Of a stretch of 64,000 nt of DNA, positions 16,986 through 25,421 are shown piece by piece; positions within the stretch are counted from its first letter, which is position 1; the number at the start of each line of letters is the position of its first letter. Where the stretch lies: the NCBI GenBank assembly GCA_900553395.1, contig USDJ01000008.1, positions 3,146 to 67,145 of the forward strand, given 5' to 3'. Source of the DNA: an uncultured Mycoplasmatota bacterium. Its GTDB lineage: Bacteria; Bacillota_I; Bacilli_A; RF39; UBA660. The notes under the pieces were generated by a model, which saw only the letters and a list, made by a program, of their open reading frames with translations, was not told the origin of the DNA and ran no database searches. The translations under genes and the position numbers were made by a program.

Positions 16986-17268
16986 TTATATGTTCACACC
17001 CCATTTTAAAAATTTTTTCCACGTGATCATCTGCAAGAAAATAATATATTTCTTTTCCATCTTTTCTATACTTTATAAGTTTTGAATCTTTTAATATTCT
17101 AAGTTGATGTGATACTGCAGATTGACTCATACATATATTTGAAGCAATTTCATTAACGCACATCTCGCCGTTAATAAGACAATTTATTATCTTAACCCTA
17201 GTTGAATCTCCAAATATTTTAAATAATTCTGATATATCAATTATCTTATCATCATTTAATAGTTCCAT
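16975..17268 (-). CDS. ArsR/SmtB-family metal-responsive repressor (CadC/CzrA-like)
   Basis: The protein has 97 residues. The winged helix-turn-helix is clear: FGDSTRVKIINCLINGEMCV, then IASNICMSQSAVSHQLRILK and the wing KYRKDGKEIYYFLADDHV. Cys and His residues at the ends (GEMCVNEIASNICM, DDHVEKIFKMGCEH) are candidate metal ligands. Metal binding releases it from DNA and derepresses the ATPase. GAGGAGGT precedes the ATG, and a palindromic operator lies between promoter and start. Confidence 0.92.
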   Translation of the reverse strand: MELLNDDKIIDISELFKIFGDSTRVKIINCLINGEMCVNEIASNICMSQSAVSHQLRILKDSKLIKYRKDGKEIYYFLADDHVEKIFKMGCEHINEI

Positions 17269-17279
17269 TTTACCTCCTC

Positions 17280-17334
17280 ATATGAATAATTGTTCATATA
17301 TTGATATTATATACCAATTTTAAAATATTATCAA
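17280..17334 (-). promoter_or_regulatory. Promoter and ArsR-type operator of the metal-efflux operon
   Basis: On the minus strand TTGATA (17329-17334) and TATAAT (17306-17311) are 17 bp apart. Immediately downstream, ATATGAA-N6-TTCATAT (17280-17299) is a perfect inverted repeat like known SmtB/CzrA/CadC operators. It covers the expected start of transcription. Confidence 0.8.
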
Positions 17335-17356
17335 TAAAAAAATCCCAGAAGGGATT
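17334..17356 (-). terminator. Terminator of the PH-like protein gene
   Basis: AATCCC-TTCT-GGGATT on the minus strand is followed by seven T residues; the stem begins at the stop codon. Confidence 0.75.
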
Positions 17357-17747
17357 ATATTTTTGATTTCATAATTTGCTTATAAACTTTTTTAATATTT
17401 TCTTTCTTGTCATGATTCATAGCTATAAAATTAATGTGCAATTGATATCCACTATCTAGACTAAATAACAATTCTACTTTATTTGGTTTAAAATTAATCG
17501 CACTAGTAGAAATAGACATATAAGGTATTATATGAATTTTTTTATAATAAATAGCAAGTGAATCTCTGTCAAATAAAATCATTTTTTTATCAGTAAAAAC
17601 CGCATAATCTTTACTATTTTTATAAGCAAATACTATTTTTTCATTGCTTTCTACATACTCTTTAGCATACTCAGGAAGTCCATCAACTCCTACTTCAGTC
17701 TTAAAATCAAAATATTTTGATAATTCTTTAAATTTAATATAAGCCAT
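17355..17747 (-). CDS. PH-like domain protein (bPH type)
   Basis: The protein has 130 residues, starts MAYIKFKELSKYFDF and lacks a signal peptide. Alternating short strands with YAVFTDKKMILFD, YKKIHIIPYMSI and VELLFSLDSGYQLHINF are characteristic of small bacterial pleckstrin-homology-like proteins, whose function is largely unknown. A C-terminal amphipathic helix closes the fold. It is directly downstream of the signal peptidase gene and probably co-transcribed, with AGGAG before the ATG. Confidence 0.65.
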   Translation of the reverse strand: MAYIKFKELSKYFDFKTEVGVDGLPEYAKEYVESNEKIVFAYKNSKDYAVFTDKKMILFDRDSLAIYYKKIHIIPYMSISTSAINFKPNKVELLFSLDSGYQLHINFIAMNHDKKENIKKVYKQIMKSKI

Positions 17748-17763
17748 AATATTCTCCTAACTA

Positions 17764-18282
17764 CTATTTAAATAAAGGCCAAATTTTAAACCTTACTTTT
17801 CCTATAAAATTCTTTTTACTTATAAGTCCTACTTTAGGATCTCTACTATCTAGTGAATCTGTTCTATTGTCTCCAAGCAATAAATAATATCCATTAGGTA
17901 TTTTTTCATAACCTAGTTCTCGTAAATCAAAATCATAATTTTCAACATTATCTAAATATGGTTCTTCTAATATTTTACCGTCAATATATATTTGATTATC
18001 TTTAATTTCTACATATTCACCAGGCAAACCTATTACTCTTTTAATGAGATATTTAGTATCAGCATAAGATACAGAAACTATGTCTCCTCTATTTATTTTA
18101 AATATTTTGTAATATAACTTATCTAATACAACAACATCATTTTCTTTATAGGTTGGTGACATAGAAGGTCCTATCACTTGTTCAAGAGTTACAACATATA
18201 GTGCTACTAACAAAACACCAATAACCACTAATATATATTTGAATGTATCTTTAAAAAATTCTTTAATTTCCAACCAATCCAC
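17764..18282 (-). CDS. lepB: Signal peptidase I
   Basis: The protein has 172 residues. One N-terminal membrane helix (about 14-33) precedes the catalytic Ser in IGPSMSPTYK (Ser40). KRVIGLPGE carries the general-base Lys (Lys81), and GDNRTDSLDSRDPKVGLI is box E. It removes signal peptides from exported pre-proteins outside the membrane. I chose the GTG at 18282 because GGGAG lies nine bases upstream; an in-frame ATG at 18312 would add ten residues and has no SD. The neighbouring run of exported proteins at 18.4-23.1 kb would be substrates. Confidence 0.93.
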   Translation of the reverse strand: MDWLEIKEFFKDTFKYILVVIGVLLVALYVVTLEQVIGPSMSPTYKENDVVVLDKLYYKIFKINRGDIVSVSYADTKYLIKRVIGLPGEYVEIKDNQIYIDGKILEEPYLDNVENYDFDLRELGYEKIPNGYYLLLGDNRTDSLDSRDPKVGLISKKNFIGKVRFKIWPLFK

Positions 18283-18373
18283 AACATTCAACTCCCAAAT
18301 TAATTCTAACACATTATTATATTTAAAATAAAGAGTTTAAAATATTTTGTTTTAACTTTACATAACATATGTA

Positions 18374-18404
18374 AAGAAAAAAGGATATTTAAATCCTTTT
18401 TAAT
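18374..18404 (-). terminator. Terminator of the 748-aa surface protein gene
   Basis: AAAAAGGAT and ATCCTTTTT pair around a short A/T loop, with the stop codon at the stem base and a T-run beyond it on the minus strand. Confidence 0.75.
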
Positions 18405-20646
18405 TAGTTTCCTCAGAAATAGCTACAAACTCACCATTTCTATTTTCAAATTTTAATGTATAATTTTTCTTATCATTTGTAGAGAAAGTTCTCTCATAAG
18501 TTATATATACATACTTAATATTTGTTGAATTAATTGAACTAGTACGATACACAGGATTATAGAATGCGTCATTTTTATATTTAGACCAACGTATTCCCAC
18601 AGTTGAACCTTTTACATCAAATAATCCACCAGTTGAAAATTCGTTATCTATTGTTTTTAAAATTTGTGTTGTGCCGTCAATATATTCTGCTTTAATATTT
18701 GTAATTTCAATATTTTCCAAATAAGTTTCTGTGATTTCTAAGAAATCTTCATCTACCTTTATAGTTTCTTTTGTATAACTATTATAGTCCCAATCTAGAA
18801 ATCCACGTTTAGGTACATATCTTACAAAGCTCTTATTTAAATTGAATTTAACTACAAATTGAGTATCATAAGCTTCTTCATAAGTTATATCATAAGTATA
18901 CTCATTATTAGTAAACTCACCATCAGTAACTGTTAAAGTAATATCCTCACCTACATTAGCTGTAGTGAAATCAGTTGTATAAGAAGTTATTTCCTCTTTA
19001 TGACCATCTTTAAATACCCTCTTAACAATTAAGTAGTTTTTAATATCTACATTACTGTTTACTTGGAATTGTAATTGTGTGTTAGGTTTAAGAGTTACTT
19101 CTATTCCAACTTGTACTAAAGAATCATCAATGTCATATTTAGCTACATAAGTTATATCACTTGTTACTAATGTTTCACTTGTTGGCTCTGCTGGTTCCCA
19201 TCCTACAAATTTAAATCCTTCGTTTGGAGTAACACTTGGAACAATAATTCCAGCTGCTTCAAATGTTAAATCTGTTAATATGTTTTCATAAACTAAAGTA
19301 CCTTCTAGAGTTCCATGTTCTCCAGCTTCGAACTTAACTGTATAATGTTCTTCATCTTCATCTGGAATATTATTTCCATTTTCATCAGTTGTTGCTTTAT
19401 ATGTTACTGTTACTGTTACATCTTCTTTTGGCATTACACCTTCTACTACTGCTTTATCTGCTGTGTATTTTTCTATTACTGGTGTTTCTACTCTGTAACT
19501 CATATTATAAACTACATCTTTTGTATATGTTTCATATGCTTCTTTGCCATCTACATATACATATTTTATTGTTAGTTTATATGTTTCTTCTTCATCTGCT
19601 ATTCCGTTTTGATTTTCATCGTTGATTGGTCCAAATACTGCCTTATATGTTACATCACTTGTTACTAATGTCTCACTTGTTGGCTCTACTGGTTCCCATC
19701 CCTTTAATTCATAATAATTATCAGCTACTGCTGTTGGAACATTAATTCCAGCTGCTTCAAATGTTAAATCTGTTAATATGTTTTCATAAATTAGAGTTCC
19801 TTCTAATTTACCTCTTCCTTCGCTTTCAAATTTAACTGTATAATGTTCTTCATCTTCATCTGGAATATTATTTCCATTTTCATCTTTAAATACTTCAACA
19901 TCACGAGTTACACTAGCACTTTTACCATATCTATCAGTTATAGTGTAAGTTAATGTATATTTTCCTACAGAATCAACATCTAAATTACTCTCAACTTTAA
20001 CATCTGATTCCTTTGTTATATTATCGTGTGGATCTAACTCGATTTCAACGCCAGCTTCTACATACCTAGAGCCTACTGCCATTTTGTATGGATTATCACC
20101 CAATAATCTAATTATTGGATCAATAGTCTCTGGATGAGATTCTGGGTCGAAAGGATCAGTTGGATCTTCAGACTTAATTTCTTCTTCATTAGTAAATCCG
20201 TCGTTATCTTCATCACCTTTTGGATCAAGAACAACTAATTCACGAGTTGAAGATTTTGTATTATTATTTTTACTTACAGTATATGTTATAGTGTAAGTAC
20301 CTATATTTAACTTAGTTGTATCTGTTATATCTGCATTTATTTCTAATTTTTCATCACTATCTAGCGTAACACCAGTCATTACATCATATTTGTCACCATA
20401 TAAAATGATAACTCTCTTTGGTTCTACTTTAATATTAGGAATATTTGTTACTGGGTTTACAACAGGAGTAGTAATATCTTGGTTATTGTCATTATTCAAA
20501 TCATCATCTTGATTATCTTTAGGTTCTACTACATCTTTTATAGGATCTTTTAATACTGGTTTAACTTCACCTGGATTGGCAAAAGTAAACATAAATAATC
20601 CTAAAAAGATAAATAAAACTATAGCAATTATTTTCTTTTTGCTCAT
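18400..20646 (-). CDS. Large exported protein with Ig-like (DUF5011-type) and InlB-like repeats
   Basis: The protein has 748 residues. The signal peptide spans 1-23 (KKIIAIVLFIFLGLFMFTFA). An Asn/Asp/Pro-rich linker precedes Ig-like modules. DEDNDGFTNEEEIKSEDPTD resembles calcium-binding thrombospondin type 3 or EF-hand-like loops. A DUF5011-like Ig domain follows (GSRYVEAGVEI, YTLTYTITDRYGKSASVTR), then two copies of a module starting with NGNNIPDEDEEHYTVKFE and containing LTDLTFEAAGI. The C-terminus has neither LPXTG nor a membrane helix, so anchoring is unclear. GGGAGG precedes the ATG. A structural or adhesive role is inferred. Confidence 0.75.
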   Translation of the reverse strand: MSKKKIIAIVLFIFLGLFMFTFANPGEVKPVLKDPIKDVVEPKDNQDDDLNNDNNQDITTPVVNPVTNIPNIKVEPKRVIILYGDKYDVMTGVTLDSDEKLEINADITDTTKLNIGTYTITYTVSKNNNTKSSTRELVVLDPKGDEDNDGFTNEEEIKSEDPTDPFDPESHPETIDPIIRLLGDNPYKMAVGSRYVEAGVEIELDPHDNITKESDVKVESNLDVDSVGKYTLTYTITDRYGKSASVTRDVEVFKDENGNNIPDEDEEHYTVKFESEGRGKLEGTLIYENILTDLTFEAAGINVPTAVADNYYELKGWEPVEPTSETLVTSDVTYKAVFGPINDENQNGIADEEETYKLTIKYVYVDGKEAYETYTKDVVYNMSYRVETPVIEKYTADKAVVEGVMPKEDVTVTVTYKATTDENGNNIPDEDEEHYTVKFEAGEHGTLEGTLVYENILTDLTFEAAGIIVPSVTPNEGFKFVGWEPAEPTSETLVTSDITYVAKYDIDDSLVQVGIEVTLKPNTQLQFQVNSNVDIKNYLIVKRVFKDGHKEEITSYTTDFTTANVGEDITLTVTDGEFTNNEYTYDITYEEAYDTQFVVKFNLNKSFVRYVPKRGFLDWDYNSYTKETIKVDEDFLEITETYLENIEITNIKAEYIDGTTQILKTIDNEFSTGGLFDVKGSTVGIRWSKYKNDAFYNPVYRTSSINSTNIKYVYITYERTFSTNDKKNYTLKFENRNGEFVAISEETN
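19233..19386. repeat. Intragenic repeat, copy A
   Basis: This matches about 19732-19884 within the same gene, including a perfect core of about 50 bases that encodes NGNNIPDEDEEHYTVKF. It reflects a duplicated calcium-loop plus InlB-like module. Ends are approximate. Confidence 0.65.
19732..19884. repeat. Intragenic repeat, copy B
   Basis: This is the partner of 19233-19386. The near-identity of the DNA, not only the protein, suggests a recent duplication or gene conversion within the surface gene. Confidence 0.65.
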
Positions 20647-20715
20647 TATTAAACCTCCCTTTAATTTCTACAACCTTTTATATTGAGCCGGACGAACTTT
20701 ATTTTAAATTTTTAA

Positions 20716-21075
20716 TTATTTCTTCATTCCTACAAAGAATGGACTAAACTGATATGCATTATTTAAAGACTCTCTATGATAACTATAAACTTTGTATCCT
20801 AAACCTACACATTCATCTACTGTACCATCATCAAACTTATGAGTCTTTTCTGATAAGCAAAATACAGGTTCTTTTTCATTTTTAATCTTGATGAAATCAG
20901 TTAACCAAATAGCTGCTAAAACTGTTATACCTACCCAAAAGATAATATTGAATACTAATTTAGCAATTTTTTTACCTTTAGGTTCTTCTGCAACAACTAT
21001 TTCTTCTACCTTTTTAGTGCTAGCTTTTTTGCTTTTAGGTTCTTCTGCAACTACGTTTTCTTTTACTTTTTTCAT
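20716..21075 (-). CDS. 119-aa single-pass membrane protein
   Basis: A charged, Lys/Glu-rich N-terminus contains an internal duplication (VVAEEPKSKK and VVAEEPKGKK). One membrane helix lies at about 40-62. A short exported tail has two Cys (VFCLSEK and VDECVGLGYKVYSY) that could form a disulfide. It lies just before the 748-residue surface gene on the same strand with GAGGCGGTG upstream. No family recognised; an accessory to the adjacent surface proteins is possible. Confidence 0.6.
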   Translation of the reverse strand: MKKVKENVVAEEPKSKKASTKKVEEIVVAEEPKGKKIAKLVFNIIFWVGITVLAAIWLTDFIKIKNEKEPVFCLSEKTHKFDDGTVDECVGLGYKVYSYHRESLNNAYQFSPFFVGMKK

Positions 21076-21250
21076 ATCGTTTCACCGCCTCTCACAAATC
21101 AATAACATCCGACAACTATATTTTATATTTTTAACTAAAAAAAGGCAAGCTTTTTTATACATTTTTCTAAAAATTGCATCAATATTCGACCAATTTCTAA
21201 AAAAAGAATTATACACTATAATATATAATTCTTTAGCTTTCCTTTTATTC

Positions 21251-21670
21251 TTATTTTTGTATCATATTTAGTAAGTTTATTTTAAATATATCCTTTTCAG
21301 CATGTTCTTTAGATACCATAACCCCTTTATAAGTTACCAGTTCTGATGCATGGCCTTCACTTAGAATATCCTTTGGTTCAAATTTATCTAACATTACTAT
21401 TTTTTCACTGTGATATACAACATAGTATAACTTAATATCACCGTGTACCTTAGAAAACATAGCGTCCGTTGGAAGTTTTAATTCATAAGTAGTTGTATTG
21501 TTTGCTTGATTAAATGAAATAGCTTTTCCTAAAAAATTACCTTCTTTTAAAGATGGATAATAATCAAAATATAATTTTTTATAAGCTAACATATTATATT
21601 TTTTTATTGCTCTTTCAAGCTTTCTAAATTCGTTTTCATTCACGTAATCAAATATATATGTTTCCTTCAT
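21251..21670 (-). CDS. 139-aa protein of unknown function
   Basis: A soluble protein starting MKETYIFDYVNENEFRKLER. Predicted alternating helix and strand with a beta-rich centre (TTYELKLPTDAMF, DIKLYYVVYHSEKIVMLDKFEP). No signal peptide, membrane helix or known motif is seen. TGGAGGTGAATGT precedes the ATG, so it is well supported as a real gene. Confidence 0.6.
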   Translation of the reverse strand: MKETYIFDYVNENEFRKLERAIKKYNMLAYKKLYFDYYPSLKEGNFLGKAISFNQANNTTTYELKLPTDAMFSKVHGDIKLYYVVYHSEKIVMLDKFEPKDILSEGHASELVTYKGVMVSKEHAEKDIFKINLLNMIQK

Positions 21671-21748
21671 ACATTCACCTCCATTTGGACACTTCTTCTA
21701 CTATAAATATAGTAACACAAGGGTTCTTTTTTGTCAAACGAAAAAAAG

Positions 21749-21776
21749 GAAAAAAAGTGTTTTATACACTTTTTAT
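21749..21776 (-). terminator. Terminator of the 437-aa membrane protein gene
   Basis: AAAAAGTGT and ACACTTTTT form a nine-pair stem, with a T-run on the minus strand just past the stop at 21773. Confidence 0.75.
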
Positions 21777-23086
21777 ACTTCCTTTACATTACCTGTTAAC
21801 TTATAACCTTTACCAATAAGTTTGGCATCAAAATTGCTATAGCTCCACTTGATATCGGTTGTTCCTTTAACAAATGTACAAGTCTTAGACCTATAATATG
21901 TAACTTTTGAATATATAGGGACTTTAACAGTTTCATATATTGGTACTATTACTTGTTTTGTCTTTTCAACTTCTCTAAAGTCATAAACTGGTACCGTTTG
22001 TTCTTCATACACATCAACAGTTCTATATACTGGTACTTCTTTAGTATACTCTTTAACATCATAAACAGTTTCTACCTTATAAATTTCCCAAGTATAAATT
22101 GTTTCGTTAGTACAATAAGAACAAGAAGATGGCTTATCTACACTTATTACTTTATAATGCATAGTATCAGTATTACTTGGAACTTTAGTTCCAGTATCTA
22201 CTCCCACATATACTTCAACAGTGCCAACCGCTACTTTTTCTGTATAAGTTTCTGTCTTAGTTCCAACCTGGATTTGTTTTGTTCCAGTCTTTACTAGCTT
22301 TGTAGTATAACCTGAAATATATCTTTCAACATCAGTATATGTTTGCTTTTCTATCTTTGTACCTGTTTGTATAGTTACATCTTTATAACCTGTAGTTTCT
22401 TCTACTTCTTTAGTTTCCACTTTAACCGAGTCAGATGCCTCTATTGGATCTTTTTGCCATTTTGACCAATCAGTACAATTAGTGCAATCCTTAGTTTCTA
22501 ATTTATACTCATACATGTATTTATGAGATACTGGATTGGTTGGATTCGTCGGATTTGATGGTGTACTAGGATTTGTCGGATTTGATACTGGTTTTGTGTC
22601 TGATACTTGTTTTTCACAAATACCATCTGGACAATAATTATAGCATCCTAAGTAAACTATTATATAGTCTTCATCTTCACCACAACTTAAATTAACTTTT
22701 AGTCTATACTCTTCATCATACTTAGTCATTTCTACATATGATTTAGTTTCACTACAATACTTACCATTTTTATCTTTCATTTTAAGCACTAAATGCAAGT
22801 CATACATTTCTCTTAAAGTTAACTTTTTAGTTTCACCAACAACTTTTGGCATTCTTTCGTTCGTAAAATAGCCTATTGCAGCTTCTTTCATCCTACCAAC
22901 ATTATTAGCAAACACTTCATCATAAAGCACAGATAGTCTCTCAAGATCACGTGTACTTTGAAGTTTTTCATCTACATAGTTTTTGGTAGGAAATAACCAT
23001 AACATTAAAAATACAAATAAAAGTACCAATAATAATGTTAAGAAAAAGCTTTTAAATGAGAATTTTTCTTTTCTTTCCTCGTACAT
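21773..23086 (-). CDS. 437-aa membrane-anchored exported protein with Cys pairs and Tyr/Val/Thr repeats
   Basis: A basic start and one membrane helix (about 14-34, FFLTLLLVLLFVFLMLWLF) indicate an N-terminal anchor. The first external domain (about 40-160) has paired Cys (LSCGEDED, CYNYCPDGIC). A Pro/Asn/Thr/Ser linker follows, then about 240 residues rich in short VPVY/ETV-type repeats with two CxxC pairs (TKDCTNCTD, SCSYCTN). No sorting signal is seen. The purine-rich GGGGGG before the ATG at 23086 decides the start. A cell-surface structural protein is likely; the family is not recognised. Confidence 0.65.
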   Translation of the reverse strand: MYEERKEKFSFKSFFLTLLLVLLFVFLMLWLFPTKNYVDEKLQSTRDLERLSVLYDEVFANNVGRMKEAAIGYFTNERMPKVVGETKKLTLREMYDLHLVLKMKDKNGKYCSETKSYVEMTKYDEEYRLKVNLSCGEDEDYIIVYLGCYNYCPDGICEKQVSDTKPVSNPTNPSTPSNPTNPTNPVSHKYMYEYKLETKDCTNCTDWSKWQKDPIEASDSVKVETKEVEETTGYKDVTIQTGTKIEKQTYTDVERYISGYTTKLVKTGTKQIQVGTKTETYTEKVAVGTVEVYVGVDTGTKVPSNTDTMHYKVISVDKPSSCSYCTNETIYTWEIYKVETVYDVKEYTKEVPVYRTVDVYEEQTVPVYDFREVEKTKQVIVPIYETVKVPIYSKVTYYRSKTCTFVKGTTDIKWSYSNFDAKLIGKGYKLTGNVKEV

Positions 23087-23148
23087 ATAGAGCCCCCCTT
23101 GTTTTAATGCCTTATATACTAGCACCATTAACCTTTTTTGTCAAGTTA

Positions 23149-24378
23149 TTATAAATTAATTCTTATCAAATAATATTTCTTTTTTCCTCTTCTTATTACA
23201 ATAACACTATTATCTATAGCTATATTTTTATCTAAGACCAAGTCTTCTTGTGAAATTACATTTCCATTGATGCTTATTGCTCCACTATTTAAAAATTCTC
23301 TTACTTCTCTTCTAGAAGAACAAATTTTATTATCAACTAAAACATCTATTAATGAAGAACCAGAATCAATATTAAAGCTTGGAACACCTTTAAAGCAAAT
23401 CTCTATTTCATCTTTTGTAAGTTCACTAACATTACCATTAAATAAAACCTCGCTCATTTTTAAGGCATGATTAAACTCTTCTTCACCGTGAAGAAAAGTT
23501 ATAACTTCTCTAGCCAAAGCTTTTTGAGCTATTCTTAATTCAGGTTTAGATGTGTGCTCGGCCTCAATCTTCTCTATTTCCTCTTTTGTTAAAAATGTTA
23601 ATTTTTTTAAATAATCTATAACGCAAGCATCATCCGTATTAATTAAATATTGATATAATTCATAACTAGAAGTTTTATTTTTGTCAAGCCATAGCGCATT
23701 TCCTTCTGTTTTTCCGAATTTTACGCCATTAGAATCAAGTACAAGTGGCATAGTCATACCATATAGTTCTACGTTACTTTTCTTTCTAGCAAGTTCTATT
23801 CCTGTTGTTATGTTTCCCCACTGATCAGAGCCAGCAACTTGAAGTGTAACACCTTTTGACTCATTTAAATGTACAAAATCAAGGCCTTGTAATAAAGTAT
23901 AAGCAAATTCACAGAAAGTAATTCCAGTATCTAGTCTTCTACTTATTATGTCTTTATCTAGCATATAGTTTACATTTATATATTTGCCGTAATCTCTTAA
24001 AAAGTCAAGAATATTTATATCTTTAATCCAATCATAGTTATTTACGACTTCAAATCCAAAAATATTTTTAGCCTGATTAGTTAGCCCTTCAACATTTTTT
24101 TCTACTTCTTCTTTACTGATCATTTGTCTTTCTTTAGATGGTTTTGGATCGCCTATAAGGCCAGTAGCTCCACCAATAAGAAGTATAGGCTTATGCCCAT
24201 AACGGGCAAGTCTGGTTGCTATTAAAAAGCTTGAAAAATGACCAATATGCATTGAATCTGCTGTTGGATCTGTACCTATATAAAAAGTTAATTTTTCTTC
24301 ATTTAATTTTTTTTCTAATTCTGGACTACTAATATCTTTTATAAGTCCTCTCCATTTTAAATCTTCAAATAATGTCAT
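23149..24378 (-). CDS. tyrS: Tyrosyl-tRNA synthetase
   Basis: The protein has 409 residues. Class I signatures are HIGHFSS (about 46-52) and KFGKTEG in place of KMSKS. GSDQWGNITTG and LLQGLDFVHL are diagnostic of bacterial TyrRS. An S4 RNA-binding domain closes the protein (about 345-409). It charges tRNA-Tyr. AGGAGG decides the ATG at 24378. It is second gene of the deoC-tyrS operon, 10 bp after deoC, under the T-box at 25085-25280. Confidence 0.96.
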   Translation of the reverse strand: MTLFEDLKWRGLIKDISSPELEKKLNEEKLTFYIGTDPTADSMHIGHFSSFLIATRLARYGHKPILLIGGATGLIGDPKPSKERQMISKEEVEKNVEGLTNQAKNIFGFEVVNNYDWIKDINILDFLRDYGKYINVNYMLDKDIISRRLDTGITFCEFAYTLLQGLDFVHLNESKGVTLQVAGSDQWGNITTGIELARKKSNVELYGMTMPLVLDSNGVKFGKTEGNALWLDKNKTSSYELYQYLINTDDACVIDYLKKLTFLTKEEIEKIEAEHTSKPELRIAQKALAREVITFLHGEEEFNHALKMSEVLFNGNVSELTKDEIEICFKGVPSFNIDSGSSLIDVLVDNKICSSRREVREFLNSGAISINGNVISQEDLVLDKNIAIDNSVIVIRRGKKKYYLIRINL

Positions 24379-24388
24379 AATATTCCTC

Positions 24389-25060
24389 CTAATCTTTATC
24401 ACAAGTACAATTATCACAGTCACAGTTCATAATTTGAACACCATGAGTTGTACCAATTCTAGTAACTCCTAAATTAATAAATTCTTCTGCTTTTTCATAA
24501 CTATCAATTCCGCCACTAGCCTTTACTTCTAAAACATCATTTTTATAGTCATTTATAAGTTCTATATCTTTTACTTGTGCCCCACTTAAAGAAAATCCTG
24601 TACTAGTTTTAATAAAATTAACAAATGTTTCATTGCATATTTGAGTCATTTTTATTATTTCTTCGTCAGTTAAAAGACAAGTTTCAATAATAACTTTTAA
24701 TACTTTACCATCTATTGCATCTCTTACTTCTTCTATCTCGTTTTTAACATATTTATAATCTTTATTTTTAAGGGCTGAAATATTTATTACCATATCTATT
24801 TCTTTAGCGCCTTTCTCAACAGCATCTATTGCCTCAAATACTTTTGTTTCAAGAGTATTTATTCCCATTGGAAATCCAACTACTGTACAGACATCTATAT
24901 TGTGTCCCTTTAAAAGATTAACCGCTAGTGGTACATAATAAGGATGCACACAAACACTAGCAAATCTATATTTTATAGCCTCATTACATAGCTTTTCAAT
25001 ATTTTTTAATGTAGCAGTATTTTTTAAATTAGTATGATCTATATATTTATTTAATTCCAT
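24389..25060 (-). CDS. deoC: Deoxyribose-phosphate aldolase
   Basis: The protein has 223 residues. IDHTNLKN at the start, VCVHPYYV, CTVVGFPMG, EIDMVIN with the catalytic acid, VKVIIETCLL containing the proton-relay Lys, FIKTSTGFS with the Schiff-base Lys, and VKASGGI are all present. It cleaves deoxyribose-5-phosphate to acetaldehyde and glyceraldehyde-3-phosphate. The C-terminal tail is unusual: after the normal end it adds NCDCDNCTCDKD, a Cys-rich cluster that could bind metal. AAAGGAGATG decides the ATG at 25060. The T-box just upstream places it unexpectedly under tRNA control together with tyrS. Confidence 0.95.
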   Translation of the reverse strand: MELNKYIDHTNLKNTATLKNIEKLCNEAIKYRFASVCVHPYYVPLAVNLLKGHNIDVCTVVGFPMGINTLETKVFEAIDAVEKGAKEIDMVINISALKNKDYKYVKNEIEEVRDAIDGKVLKVIIETCLLTDEEIIKMTQICNETFVNFIKTSTGFSLSGAQVKDIELINDYKNDVLEVKASGGIDSYEKAEEFINLGVTRIGTTHGVQIMNCDCDNCTCDKD

Positions 25061-25084
25061 ATGAACATCTCCTTTTTCTAAAAT

Positions 25085-25280
25085 CACTAATTTTATAATA
25101 ACAAAAAAGTATTACAAACATAGGGACGTAATTTACGCGGTACCACCCTATTTCATAATACTATTATGCTCTTGAAAGTTATAACGGACTTATCCGGCTT
25201 AAAAGTAATTCGCTATTTTAACTTGTTTAACTTACACCACCGTTAAATCTCTTCATTTCCATTAAAACAACTACTAAAAT
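25085..25280 (-). promoter_or_regulatory. T-box riboswitch of the deoC-tyrS operon
   Basis: The T-box sequence AGGGTGGTACCGCG lies at 25136-25149 on the minus strand. Behind it ATAGGG/CCCTAT and GTATTA/TAATAC can form a terminator followed by six T residues (about 25104-25165). Upstream, AGTAGTT and AATTACT can close a stem I of about 75 bases containing AGAGA and GGTGGTG elements. A tyrosine codon (TAC, 25205-25207) sits at the 3' side of that stem and is the natural specifier candidate, but I could not fix the specifier loop. Uncharged tRNA would favour read-through. Confidence 0.85.
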
Positions 25281-25287
25281 AATTAAG

Positions 25288-25413
25288 TTAACCAAAAAAT
25301 AATCTTTGTATGCTTGGGTCGTTAATAATTTGGTTATAGTAATATAGCGAAACAAAGAAAGCTATAGCCAAAATAAACACATACCATACCATTGACTTTA
25401 CTCCCCACTTCAT
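25288..25413 (-). CDS. 41-aa membrane peptide upstream of the T-box
   Basis: A small ORF begins MKWGVKSMVWYVFILAIAFF and continues VSLYYYNQIINDPS, giving one membrane helix with an aromatic-rich edge. AGGAGGACGT lies immediately upstream of the ATG, which is good evidence that it is translated. It follows the NrtR-like gene by 8 bp and probably forms an operon with it. No family recognised. Confidence 0.6.
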   Translation of the reverse strand: MKWGVKSMVWYVFILAIAFFVSLYYYNQIINDPSIQRLFFG

Positions 25414-25421
25414 ACGTCCTC

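Noticed and set aside
19315..19625. Plus-strand ORFs rich in Cys, Tyr and Leu
   Set aside because: They are antisense shadows of the repetitive 748-residue surface gene, with no SD.
22000..22600. Possible CRISPR-like or tandem DNA repeats
   Set aside because: The repetition is short VPVY/ETV-type coding bias in one protein; there are no regular repeat-spacer units.
25136..25149. T-box assigned to tyrS alone
   Set aside because: deoC lies between the leader and tyrS with only 10 bp separating the two genes and no visible second promoter.
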